Shown one piece after another: positions 1 to 6,053 of a stretch of 13,238 nucleotides of DNA. Position numbers and translations under genes: made by a program. Every line of letters starts with the position of its first letter. The stretch's first letter is position 1. Below the pieces are notes generated by a model. It searched no databases. It had not been told where the DNA came from and saw only the letters and a list, made by a program, of their open reading frames with translations. The stretch covers positions 1 through 13,238 of the forward strand of contig JAICHT010000075.1 in NCBI GenBank assembly GCA_025924755.1, given 5' to 3'. This stretch comes from Chitinophagaceae bacterium. Lineage in GTDB: Bacteria > Bacteroidota > Bacteroidia > Chitinophagales > Chitinophagaceae.

Positions 1-178
1 AAATACTTATACCATTGGTGTGGTTTTGCTCATGAAAACGCTTCACAAAGATATCCTGCCATCTTTGCGCACTCATATCTTCGTTCCAGAATGGTACCGT
101 TGGATAGCTGGTATATCTTGGAATTGGCTTGTTATATTTTCTAACCAATATGGGTTTTACGGTAGCGCACTCTTTCAT
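1..178 (-). CDS. hemN: Oxygen-independent coproporphyrinogen III oxidase (HemN), N-terminal part only
   Basis: This is a 5' fragment: 59 codons run from an ATG at 178 to the window edge, so the radical-SAM CxxxCxxC motif lies outside. The recognisable part is the HemN N-terminal signature KYNKPIPRYTSYPTVPFW at residues 14-31, which matches the KYN..GPRYTSYPT block of the family. HemN uses S-adenosylmethionine and a 4Fe-4S cluster to decarboxylate coproporphyrinogen III without oxygen, which allows haem synthesis under anoxia. The ATG is only four bases beyond a perfect TAnnTTTG element, so the mRNA may be leaderless. A TTG at 146-148, just before VRKYN, is an alternative start that would give a more usual N-terminus. 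A Crp/Fnr-like box lies upstream at 235-248. The family call is confident; the start is uncertain. Confidence 0.88.
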   Translation of the reverse strand, partial: MKECATVKPILVRKYNKPIPRYTSYPTVPFWNEDMSAQRWQDIFVKRFHEQNHTNGISI

Positions 179-182
179 CTAA

Positions 183-190
183 CAAAACTA
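183..190 (-). promoter_or_regulatory. Candidate -7 promoter element for hemN
   Basis: Read on the minus strand the sequence is TAGTTTTG, an exact match to the Bacteroidota -7 consensus TAnnTTTG. No TTG (-33 element) is seen at normal spacing, which would fit dependence on an activator. Its upstream end is 51.5 bp from the centre of the Crp/Fnr-like box at 235-248. Four bases separate it from the hemN ATG, so transcription would begin at or very near the start codon. Confidence 0.4.
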
Positions 191-234
191 TAGGATGAAA
201 AGTGCGGTAAAGATGATGCGGGTTATAATACAAC

Positions 235-248
235 ACGATTTTTATCAA
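235..248. promoter_or_regulatory. Crp/Fnr-like operator upstream of hemN
   Basis: The plus strand reads ACGAT-TTTT-ATCAA, which matches 8 of the 10 defined bases of the Fnr/Dnr consensus TTGAT-N4-ATCAA. One half-site is perfect and the other is degenerate. It lies between the end of the response-regulator gene and hemN, and hemN is a classical Fnr-family target. The spacing to the hemN -7 element equals that seen at the oxidase promoter. It is the weakest of the four boxes in this window. Confidence 0.4.
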
Positions 249-261
249 CTCTCTTAATGAG

Positions 262-1320
262 TTAATATAAAAGGTTTTTCAGTTTATCCATATTGATAAT
301 AATGATCTTGCCGCTCTTAATTTCAATCAATTTCTCTTCTTTGAAATCACTTAACGTACGAATGAGCGACTCGGTTGCCGTACCTACATACTGGGCAATA
401 TCGTCACGCGAAATTTCAAGTGGCTTACCGGTATTTTCCGCATAGAATTTTGCGTTAATATCCACTAAGGCTTTAGCTACCCGCTTGCGTAATGAGCTGT
501 ACGCCAGGTTCAACAGGCGTTCTTCTTTTTCTTTTACGTTTTGGGTTACAATATGAATGAATTTGGCTGCAATATTGATATCATTGTAAACCATTCCTAA
601 AAAGTCTTCCCTTGGTATTTGCAGTATTTCAGCATCCTCCAGCACACTGGCATTATCACTATAATTCTGGTCTTCGATCAAGGCAGTATAACCAATAAAA
701 TCTCCGGCACTCAACAAGTCGGTAATGTATTCCTTGCCGTCTTCATGTGTTTTAAAGATTTTTACTTTTCCGCTAAGCAAATAATATAAAAAGCGGGGCC
801 GCTTGCCTTCTGCATATAATACCTGTTTTTTATGGTATTGTTCTGTATCATACTGATCGGATATGTGTTTGATCAGCCCGGTATCTTTTACATCTTTTAT
901 AAACTCGCGAAGTCCTTGCGCAGAGGGTGCATATTGCTGATCCAGTACCTCAGCTTTTTTTAGGCGCACCTCAATAGCATTCAGTAGTTCGATATCATCA
1001 AAAGGCTTCGTAACATAGTCATCGGCACCCATTTCCATTCCTTTTCTAAAGTCGCTCCGCTCCGTTTTGGCAGTTAAAAAAATAAATGGAATGTGTTGTG
1101 TGTCCTGGTTTTTCCGCAACAAATGCAATACGCCATATCCATCCAGTTCCGGCATCATAATGTCACATACAATCAAAGCCGGCTTTTCTTTAATAGCCAG
1201 TTCTACACCCCGCTTCCCGTTTTCTGCTGCGAGGGTGATATACCCTGCCAGTTCCAGAATTTCGGCTGTATTTTCTCTTAATTCATTATTATCGTCAATT
1301 ACCAAAACTTTCTTTGCCAT
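262..1320 (-). CDS. Response regulator with Crp/Fnr-type output (REC-cNMP_binding-HTH_Crp)
   Basis: A 352-residue cytoplasmic transcription regulator. Residues 4-120 are a receiver domain with the acidic pair D9-D10, phospho-acceptor D53 (in CDIMMPELDG), T83 and K105. Residues about 150-245 form a cyclic-nucleotide-binding-like beta-roll. Residues about 265-350 form a Crp-type winged helix whose recognition helix carries E317 and R321, at the positions that read the TGA half-site in CRP and FNR. The FNR serine between them is I320. The only cysteine is C52, so there is no Fnr-type Fe-S cluster and the signal should come by phosphorylation. The ATG overlaps the end of the kinase gene by 26 bases, which implies translational coupling. 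It is the best local candidate to bind the TGA-N6-TCA boxes described here; that link is inference. Confidence 0.9.
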   Translation of the reverse strand: MAKKVLVIDDNNELRENTAEILELAGYITLAAENGKRGVELAIKEKPALIVCDIMMPELDGYGVLHLLRKNQDTQHIPFIFLTAKTERSDFRKGMEMGADDYVTKPFDDIELLNAIEVRLKKAEVLDQQYAPSAQGLREFIKDVKDTGLIKHISDQYDTEQYHKKQVLYAEGKRPRFLYYLLSGKVKIFKTHEDGKEYITDLLSAGDFIGYTALIEDQNYSDNASVLEDAEILQIPREDFLGMVYNDINIAAKFIHIVTQNVKEKEERLLNLAYSSLRKRVAKALVDINAKFYAENTGKPLEISRDDIAQYVGTATESLIRTLSDFKEEKLIEIKSGKIIIINMDKLKNLLY

Positions 1321-2878
1321 GGTTGTTTGAATTTGTTGGTATGGATAAAGTTATAGTGGTGCCTTCGTTTAAAACACTTTGCAAAGAAACAGTACCTCCT
1401 AAAAGATCGAGGTAACGTTTTACAATATGTAATCCCAGGCCGGTGCCCTGGATATTGGAAGCATTTTTGCCACGGAAAAAAGAAGAGAACAAATGTTCCT
1501 GGTCTTCCCCAGCAATACCAATACCTTCATCCCGCACAAATATAGTGGCTTCGCCATCCTGTACGCTACTTTCTACATACACCTGTTTGTCTTTTTCAGA
1601 AAATTTCAAAGCATTGCTAATAAGATTGATCAACACATTCTTCAGCAATTTTTTGTCGCTGGTTATATCCGTTGCACCAGTATGATGATAAATAATTTGC
1701 TGCCCCTCCTTTACTAAACCTCTTACATCATCAACAGTGTCCTTAACAATTTCGGGCAGGTTAAATTCGGCAAACGTTGCGCCTATTTTACCTTCATCCA
1801 ATTTGCCTAAAGAAAGGAAGTCTTCCAGCAGATCGTTTAAATGTTTCACGGAATCTTTGATGCGGTTAATATGTTTATCCCGGTTGGTTTGTTGTTCTGT
1901 GGTGGTGTATTTGGATAATAAAGATGCGGAAGATAAAACCGTACTTAACGGTGTTCTGAATTCATGCGACGCCATGGATACAAAACGGCTTTTAATTTCA
2001 TTAAGCTGCCGTTCCTTGTCCAGGGCTTCACTTAGCTCCTGCTGCGATTGTTCCAGGCGTTGCAATGCTTCTTTCAGAATAATGGTTCTTTCCTCCACTT
2101 TCGCTTCCAGGTCTGCATTGAGCTTTCTGATATCATTAGTTACTTTTTCCAGCTTTTGCTGTTGCTGCAACATGCTTTGCTCAATTTCTTTCCGGTGGGT
2201 AATATCAATAATAAAGGCAATGACATACCGGTTGTTTTGCTGGGTGTAGGTACTTAAACTCACTTCTACCGGAAAGGTTTCCCCGCTTTTTTTCTGACCG
2301 TTTAAATCCCTGCCATGCCCCATAACCCTGTTCTGCGGAGACTGGTAAAAATTGTCTCTCAATTTTACATGTCCTGTGCGGTATTTTGTTGGGATCAACG
2401 TCTCTACCGGCTGCCCTATTAATGCTTCCTCGTCATAATCAAACATTTTGCAGGCGGCAGGATTTACCAGCATCAGGTTTCCTTTACTATTGGTTACCAA
2501 GATTCCTTCCGTAGCATTCTCAAAAAGTGATGCCATATGCGATTTATCATATTGCATATGTGTTATCAACCGCTTGATATATAAAACAATTAAAGTGGTA
2601 AAGCCAATGAGTAAAATAATAAAGAGATATTGGGTCCAGCCTTCATAGACTTTTGACCGGTATGTTTCTAAAAACATAAACGCCACCACTATCATACTAC
2701 TAACAACGCTTGCTATTATGGTGGAGCTTTGATTGTCTACAAAGACGGACAAAAAAATCACCACCAGCAAACCACTTAATGTAATGGTATAACCCGGTAA
2801 GAAATAGGCTAGTAAAATAGTAAGTAAAAAAACAAGGGCCGCATAAATGCTGGCCTGTTTACTGGAAAGTTGCAACAT
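1295..2878 (-). CDS. Membrane-bound PAS sensor histidine kinase, partner of the Crp-type response regulator
   Basis: A 527-residue kinase if started at the ATG at 2878; a TTG at 2893 in the same frame would add five residues. Four hydrophobic segments (about residues 10-105) anchor it without a large periplasmic sensor. A PAS domain follows (about 115-230), then a glutamine/glutamate-rich coiled coil (about 232-295). HisKA has SHEFRTP with H305. The ATPase domain has the N box (NLISNALKFS, about 418-427), G1 DEGIGI (450-455), F box SSFFRG and G2 GTGLGL (478-483). The PAS segment YRTGH..LRDNF...MGHGRDL resembles FixL around its haem-ligating histidine (here H170) and distal arginine, so haem-based gas sensing is possible but unproven. 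It follows ric across a strong inverted repeat and overlaps the regulator gene by 26 bases. Confidence 0.9.
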   Translation of the reverse strand: MLQLSSKQASIYAALVFLLTILLAYFLPGYTITLSGLLVVIFLSVFVDNQSSTIIASVVSSMIVVAFMFLETYRSKVYEGWTQYLFIILLIGFTTLIVLYIKRLITHMQYDKSHMASLFENATEGILVTNSKGNLMLVNPAACKMFDYDEEALIGQPVETLIPTKYRTGHVKLRDNFYQSPQNRVMGHGRDLNGQKKSGETFPVEVSLSTYTQQNNRYVIAFIIDITHRKEIEQSMLQQQQKLEKVTNDIRKLNADLEAKVEERTIILKEALQRLEQSQQELSEALDKERQLNEIKSRFVSMASHEFRTPLSTVLSSASLLSKYTTTEQQTNRDKHINRIKDSVKHLNDLLEDFLSLGKLDEGKIGATFAEFNLPEIVKDTVDDVRGLVKEGQQIIYHHTGATDITSDKKLLKNVLINLISNALKFSEKDKQVYVESSVQDGEATIFVRDEGIGIAGEDQEHLFSSFFRGKNASNIQGTGLGLHIVKRYLDLLGGTVSLQSVLNEGTTITLSIPTNSNNHGKESFGN

Positions 2879-2900
2879 AATAGTTTGTGCCAAATATTTC

Positions 2901-2937
2901 GTTACTGCAAACTTACTGTAAGTTTTATTGCAGTAAC
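2901..2937. repeat. Strong inverted repeat between ric and the kinase gene
   Basis: The outer arms are GTTACTGC (2901-2908) and GCAGTAAC (2930-2937). The inner arms are AAACTTAC (2909-2916) and GTAAGTTT (2918-2925) around a single T. The only interruption is TATT at 2926-2929. In the minus-strand mRNA this gives 16 bp of stem with one bulge, and the ric stop codon (2925-2927) lies at the inner arm/bulge boundary. No long U-tract follows, so it may be a weak terminator, an attenuator or an mRNA-stability element that lowers kinase/regulator expression relative to ric. Confidence 0.6.
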
Positions 2938-3671
2938 TCCTGTTCCATTGCTATTGCTTTGGGATAAAGGATATTATTTTCCAGGTGCTGTAGCTGTACC
3001 AAATGCTGATCCAACTCCTGTAATTGATGGTAAATAACCTGGTGATTAGTGCAGGCGTTTGTTGGAAACTGATAATGATTTGCCTTTTCTCTTAATTGAA
3101 TCAGTAGTTCACTTATTTGCTTGTGCTCATTCTCCAATATCAAAGTCAGGGGTTTACGCATGGTACGTATAAACAAACTGGCATAAACTTCCTTGCGGCG
3201 GTAAGTGCTTTCTATTTGCCGGATGTAAGGAAAGGTAATTTCAGCCTCCTGTTTTGTATGGTTAATTAAAACAGATGAAAGTTCCTTAAAAGTGGATAAA
3301 ATATCTATCAACTCAGAATGCTTCTTTTTGTGCCCTTCTATAAACGAAATGAGGTTTGCTTCCAGGGCTACGAGGGTTTGTTGCAAATAACCGTGGTATA
3401 CGTTCACCACATAATCAATTAAAAAATCCATACGCCAGTTGTCAAACTGCAAAGTATGAGGCAGGCTTACACCCTGGATAGCTTTTTGAAGGTCGTTTTG
3501 TAAAACTGTTTGATCCAGATTTTTTAGGCTACATGCTTCTTCTAAGGATAATTGTCCGCCACAACAGTAGTTAATACCATACTTTTTAAAAACTTCGGCA
3601 GTCCGGTAATCTTTCCGTACAATTTCTGAAATACTTTTACTGCAATCCATATCGGTTAATTGCATATCCAT
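2925..3671 (-). CDS. ric: Iron-sulfur cluster repair di-iron protein (Ric/ScdA/YtfE)
   Basis: A 248-residue cytoplasmic protein of the YtfE/ScdA family, which repairs Fe-S clusters damaged by nitric oxide or oxidative stress. The N-terminal ScdA_N domain (about residues 8-65) has the diagnostic YGINYCCGG with C36-C37. The hemerythrin-like four-helix bundle (about 80-240) supplies di-iron ligand candidates: H93 (VYHGY), H138 with E142/E144, H183 (ENEHKQ), H215 and HLENNILYP with H229 and E231. The length is close to the usual 220-250. An ATG two codons in is an alternative start. It probably leads a ric-kinase-regulator unit, so it may be both target and neighbour of its own two-component system. 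Upstream there is a -7 element preceded at class II spacing by a Crp/Fnr-like box. A second, larger Ric is at 10470-11693. Confidence 0.92.
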   Translation of the reverse strand: MDMQLTDMDCSKSISEIVRKDYRTAEVFKKYGINYCCGGQLSLEEACSLKNLDQTVLQNDLQKAIQGVSLPHTLQFDNWRMDFLIDYVVNVYHGYLQQTLVALEANLISFIEGHKKKHSELIDILSTFKELSSVLINHTKQEAEITFPYIRQIESTYRRKEVYASLFIRTMRKPLTLILENEHKQISELLIQLREKANHYQFPTNACTNHQVIYHQLQELDQHLVQLQHLENNILYPKAIAMEQELLQ

Positions 3672-3709
3672 TCAATAATTTATTAAAATTGGGTCAATTT
3701 CATTTTGGT

Positions 3710-3733
3710 TTATTGCTGTATTTTCAACAATAA
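3710..3733. repeat. Imperfect palindrome in the ric leader
   Basis: TTATTGCTG (3710-3718) and CAACAATAA (3725-3733) form 9-base arms with one mismatch (a G.U pair in one strand's RNA) around TATTTT. It begins about 8 bases downstream of the ric -7 element, so it covers the predicted transcription start and early leader. It could be a repressor operator or a 5' hairpin. The sequence does not match the TGA-N6-TCA boxes. Confidence 0.4.
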
Positions 3734-3740
3734 CTAAAAG

Positions 3741-3748
3741 CAAAGCTA
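3741..3748 (-). promoter_or_regulatory. Candidate -7 promoter element for ric
   Basis: The minus strand reads TAGCTTTG, an exact match to TAnnTTTG. There is no clear TTG -33 element at normal spacing. Instead a Crp/Fnr-like box is centred 29.5 bp upstream of the element, near -42, the usual position of a class II activator. The leader to the ric ATG would be about 65 bases. Confidence 0.5.
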
Positions 3749-3770
3749 TTAGGATACCTTTCCTGAAAAC

Positions 3771-3784
3771 CTGAACTAAGTCAA
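3771..3784. promoter_or_regulatory. Crp/Fnr-like operator upstream of ric
   Basis: The plus strand reads CTGAA-CTAA-GTCAA. It has the TGA-N6-TCA core and 7 of 10 defined bases of TTGAT-N4-ATCAA. It sits just past the stop codon of the membrane-protein gene. The distance from its centre to the -7 element (29.5 bp) is identical to that at the DUF2249-Ric promoter. Confidence 0.45.
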
Positions 3785-3788
3785 CTTT

Positions 3789-5072
3789 TTATATGACTCT
3801 TCTCATGATGTTCAGCCGACTCGTTATTCCGCCAAACATCAGTGCGATGCTTAAAGGAAATAAGCAACTTAGCAGAAATAATTGTAAGGAATAAGCCGGC
3901 ACATAAAACTTAAAAATACTTCCAAGAGGCAGGCTTATCAGCAGCAATTCTGTAGATACGAACGCAAATGAAAAGCAATACAAGCCCCATTTTATCAGGT
4001 TATTTACCTGCAGATGATACAATTTAAGTACAGCACCAAAGGCAAACAAACTAATAAAGCCTAAAAGCACCAGGTGCAAATAGGCAATCACAAAATTCCT
4101 GTTATTGTAAGCCAGTGATGCAGCTCCCGGAAAGGCACTTACCAATTGTAATAAGATCTTTATACTAAAAGCAACCATAGCCAATTGAAAGATATGGTTG
4201 ATCCTGCTTTTTGTCCTGATGCTTTTTGAGATGTCTTTTACTAGAAACACCAGAGCAACAACCTGCAGTAAAGCAGCCAATCCACCAACTACATTAAAAA
4301 CCAGTGATGGCTGGCTCCACAAAACCGATAAAAAGTAAGCAGGAATACAAGCAACATTAAAAAATACATATGCCGTATTGCCGTTTTGATTGTTCTTTTT
4401 ATTTTCTAACAACTTATATAATAAAGCCAATACAGCAAACGTAAACCAGCCATTGTATTGAAAATGCAGATAGAAATAGATAGCATCAAAATATACAGGT
4501 GTTCCTCCTTTGCCCATAGCCAATAGGGGCCCGGTGGCAAATGGCCCGATTGAGGAAATTGTTAAGTAAAAAAGTCCGGCTTTTAAAAATTTGATTGAAG
4601 TGGTTGGCGGTACTTTCCCGGTTGCTTTCCATAACACGATTGCTAAATAATAACCCGCTATAACCGACAAAGTAGAAAACGCAATGCTAACGGCCTGATA
4701 ACCCTGGATAGGAAAACTAATAAGCATGCCATAAGCAGCAACTAATAGTAATATAACAATATTGCGCCAATGCCTGTAGCCAACCTGTTCCGCTACTTCC
4801 GGAAAAGCTTTTATAATTAAGGCTATCAGTATAGGCATAACCCAACCACCAAAAGCAAAGTGCGAATGACCATGCACTATATTGATATACTGAAGCGGAA
4901 AGGAATGAAAAAAAGAAAAAGACCGCATCAATAAACCTATACAGGCTACCATAAATAAATTTAAAAAAGAGCATTTTATTAAAAAGCCGGCAAGTAATTG
5001 TAATGGCGCTGCTTTACCTGAAACGCTGTAAGAAGGCTTAGCAGGTGCATAAATAGTTCCGCTCATATTCAT
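3789..5072 (-). CDS. Polytopic membrane protein with conserved histidine motifs, haem-copper-oxidase-like
   Basis: A 427-residue, very hydrophobic protein with about 12 predicted membrane segments. I do not recognise a named family with certainty. Histidines sit in or near membrane segments in distinctive motifs: NIVHGHSHFAFGGW (H67, H69, H71), YLHFQYNGWF (H203) and YLHLVLLGF (H333). This recalls haem/copper membrane proteins such as oxidase or NO-reductase subunit I and NnrS, although it lacks the full ligand set of a true subunit I. It is transcribed divergently from the ba3 oxidase across a 143-bp region with one central Crp/Fnr box. A paralogue with the second and third motifs is at 12526-13238. 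A role in metal or haem handling, or in NO tolerance, is inference. Starts at 5072 or 5066 are both possible; the -7 element is so close that a leaderless mRNA is likely. Confidence 0.75.
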   Translation of the reverse strand: MNMSGTIYAPAKPSYSVSGKAAPLQLLAGFLIKCSFLNLFMVACIGLLMRSFSFFHSFPLQYINIVHGHSHFAFGGWVMPILIALIIKAFPEVAEQVGYRHWRNIVILLLVAAYGMLISFPIQGYQAVSIAFSTLSVIAGYYLAIVLWKATGKVPPTTSIKFLKAGLFYLTISSIGPFATGPLLAMGKGGTPVYFDAIYFYLHFQYNGWFTFAVLALLYKLLENKKNNQNGNTAYVFFNVACIPAYFLSVLWSQPSLVFNVVGGLAALLQVVALVFLVKDISKSIRTKSRINHIFQLAMVAFSIKILLQLVSAFPGAASLAYNNRNFVIAYLHLVLLGFISLFAFGAVLKLYHLQVNNLIKWGLYCFSFAFVSTELLLISLPLGSIFKFYVPAYSLQLFLLSCLFPLSIALMFGGITSRLNIMRRVI

Positions 5073-5076
5073 TTTA

Positions 5077-5084
5077 CAAAGATG
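5077..5084 (-). promoter_or_regulatory. Candidate -7 promoter element for the histidine-motif membrane protein
   Basis: The minus strand reads CATCTTTG, one mismatch from TAnnTTTG. It ends four bases before the ATG at 5072, the same arrangement as hemN. It lies 51.5 bp from the centre of the palindrome at 5129-5142, exactly as far as the oxidase -7 element on the other side. Confidence 0.35.
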
Positions 5085-5128
5085 GTAGCCAGTTTCGAGT
5101 TTGAATATTTCAATAGTCAGGAAATAAC

Positions 5129-5142
5129 CTGATTAAAATCAG
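5129..5142. promoter_or_regulatory. Palindromic Crp/Fnr box in the divergent oxidase promoter region
   Basis: CTGAT-TAAA-ATCAG is a perfect 14-base inverted repeat matching 8 of the 10 defined bases of the Fnr/Dnr consensus TTGAT-N4-ATCAA, with a full TGAT-N4-ATCA core. It lies midway between the divergent membrane-protein and oxidase genes, 51.5 bp from each -7 element, so one bound dimer could act on both promoters from about -64. It is the best box in the window. A second small inverted repeat, TTGAA-TAT-TTCAA, is at 5101-5113. Confidence 0.6.
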
Positions 5143-5186
5143 CTTTACAAGCTTTCACAGTCATCTGTTAAGGCTTAGGCGGCTAA

Positions 5187-5194
5187 TATTTTTG
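5187..5194 (+). promoter_or_regulatory. Candidate -7 promoter element of the ba3 oxidase operon
   Basis: TATTTTTG is an exact match to TAnnTTTG. The predicted start of transcription is near 5200, giving a leader of about 15 bases before the ATG at 5216. No good -33 TTG is present. The Crp/Fnr palindrome is centred 51.5 bp upstream of the element. Confidence 0.5.
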
Positions 5195-5215
5195 CCCGAA
5201 ATAAAAACACTATTC

Positions 5216-5383
5216 ATGGAAGCTTATGAGCAACTATCAGAAGCGAAACCTGCACTGGCAGATACTTCTACGACTCTCGAAAAATTTGAGCCAAAAGGGG
5301 CGATTGCCTTTTTTGCAGGCCTTGTGATATTGGGATTAATTATTTGGTTTGGTATCTATTTCTTAATGCTTAGCCGCATCTAA
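5216..5383 (+). CDS. cbaD: ba3-type cytochrome c oxidase subunit IIa
   Basis: A 55-residue single-span membrane protein. A polar N-terminus (about residues 1-26) is followed by FEPKGAIAFF and one membrane helix (about 29-51). The PKGA motif just ahead of the helix is typical of the small CoxIIa subunit of Thermus-like ba3 oxidases, which fills the position of a subunit II helix missing in that family. The gene comes first in the operon, 11 bases before subunit II, as expected. I place the start at the ATG at 5216. A TTG at 5192 in the same frame would add eight residues, but it overlaps the -7 element and is unlikely. The symbol is by analogy with Thermus. Confidence 0.82.
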   Translation: MEAYEQLSEAKPALADTSTTLEKFEPKGAIAFFAGLVILGLIIWFGIYFLMLSRI

Positions 5384-5394
5384 AAACTAACACT

Positions 5395-5874
5395 ATGTCA
5401 TTAATAGATAAAACAGAAAAAAGAGTAATGATGGCATCCGGAGCGGTATTAGCCCTGTTCCTGTTCTCGGTTTTGTATGCCAAAGGAAAGTATAAAAGTG
5501 ATTTGCCGGAATGTTTACCCTATAGTAAAGCTTATGAAACACCTAAAGTAACCAAGCTTGATGACTCCACTTACCAGGTGTTTGCGGTTGCACAAATGTG
5601 GCAGTTTCAGCCTTCGGAAATTTATGTACCTGTAGGTAGCGAAGTTGACTTTTTTGTTACCTCGAAAGATGTAGTTCATGGTTTTAATATTCTATTAAAG
5701 AATGTAAATATGATGGCGATATATGGCAACATCAATAAAACAACGGTAAAGTTTGATAAGCCGGGTGTTTATAAAATTACCTGCCACGAATACTGTGGTG
5801 TAGGACATCAGAATATGCAGGCGCAGGTAATTGTAAATTATCCAACAGAGCCCCCACCAAACCTTCCCCGGTAG
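5395..5874 (+). CDS. cbaB: ba3-type cytochrome c oxidase subunit II (CuA)
   Basis: A 159-residue protein with one N-terminal membrane helix (about residues 12-29) and a cupredoxin CuA domain facing the periplasm. The CuA ligands are complete: H95 (VHGF) and C130, E132, C134, H138 and M141 in CHEYCGVGHQNM. It accepts electrons from cytochrome c and passes them to subunit I. The short length and single helix are those of B-family oxidases rather than aa3 enzymes, and there is no fused haem c domain. The last residues, about TEPPPNLPR, and the TAG stop are encoded inside a REP-like element (5847-5881), so the C-terminus was probably set by its insertion. Subunit IIa lies just upstream; subunit I follows after an unusual 179-base gap. 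Confidence 0.93.
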   Translation: MSLIDKTEKRVMMASGAVLALFLFSVLYAKGKYKSDLPECLPYSKAYETPKVTKLDDSTYQVFAVAQMWQFQPSEIYVPVGSEVDFFVTSKDVVHGFNILLKNVNMMAIYGNINKTTVKFDKPGVYKITCHEYCGVGHQNMQAQVIVNYPTEPPPNLPR

Positions 5875-5881
5875 GGGAGGC
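5847..5881 (-). repeat. REP-like palindromic element, copy 1 (overlaps the end of subunit II)
   Basis: On the minus strand this is a GC-rich hairpin of about 7 bp with loop TACC (pairing 5863-5869 with 5874-5880), followed by a G-rich tail ending in GGGGGCTCT. It aligns along about 35 bases with copy 2 at 6000-6039 in the opposite orientation. The subunit II stop codon (5872-5874) lies at the loop. The G+C content contrasts sharply with the surrounding DNA. Confidence 0.65.
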
Positions 5882-5999
5882 TTAGCTAACACAAGCCTCA
5901 AGAAGAAACATTCATCTGCTTAATCTACCAATCCTTAGTTGAAGAACATATCATAACAGATGGGTCAGTACTAAAGTTGAAAATTAATAAACAGCCCGA

Positions 6000-6039
6000 C
6001 CTCCTTCCCTACCGGGAAGGATTAGAGGATGGGGCTTCT
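6000..6039 (+). repeat. REP-like palindromic element, copy 2 (upstream of subunit I)
   Basis: A perfect 7-bp stem, CCTTCCC (6003-6009) and GGGAAGG (6014-6020), with the same TACC loop as copy 1, then a purine-rich tail ATTAGAGGATGGGGCTTCT. Together the copies form an inverted pair separated by about 118 bases. In mRNA the pair could fold into a long stem between the subunit II and subunit I genes, or each could fold as its own hairpin. The subunit I ATG follows 14 bases later. Confidence 0.65.
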
Positions 6040-6053
6040 AATCACAAAATAAT

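Noticed and set aside
247..263. AACTC/GAGTT hairpin at the end of the response-regulator gene as a terminator
   Set aside because: Only five pairs with a seven-base loop and no convincing U-tract; too weak to call.
1737..2249. 170-codon plus-strand open frame within the kinase gene
   Set aside because: It lies wholly opposite a kinase with complete HisKA and ATPase motifs, its translation is serine/cysteine-rich without domains, and it has no promoter or ribosome site. It is an antisense shadow.
4717..4974. 85-codon minus-strand frame within the histidine-motif membrane protein
   Set aside because: It is an alternative frame of the same strand inside a continuous membrane-protein gene.
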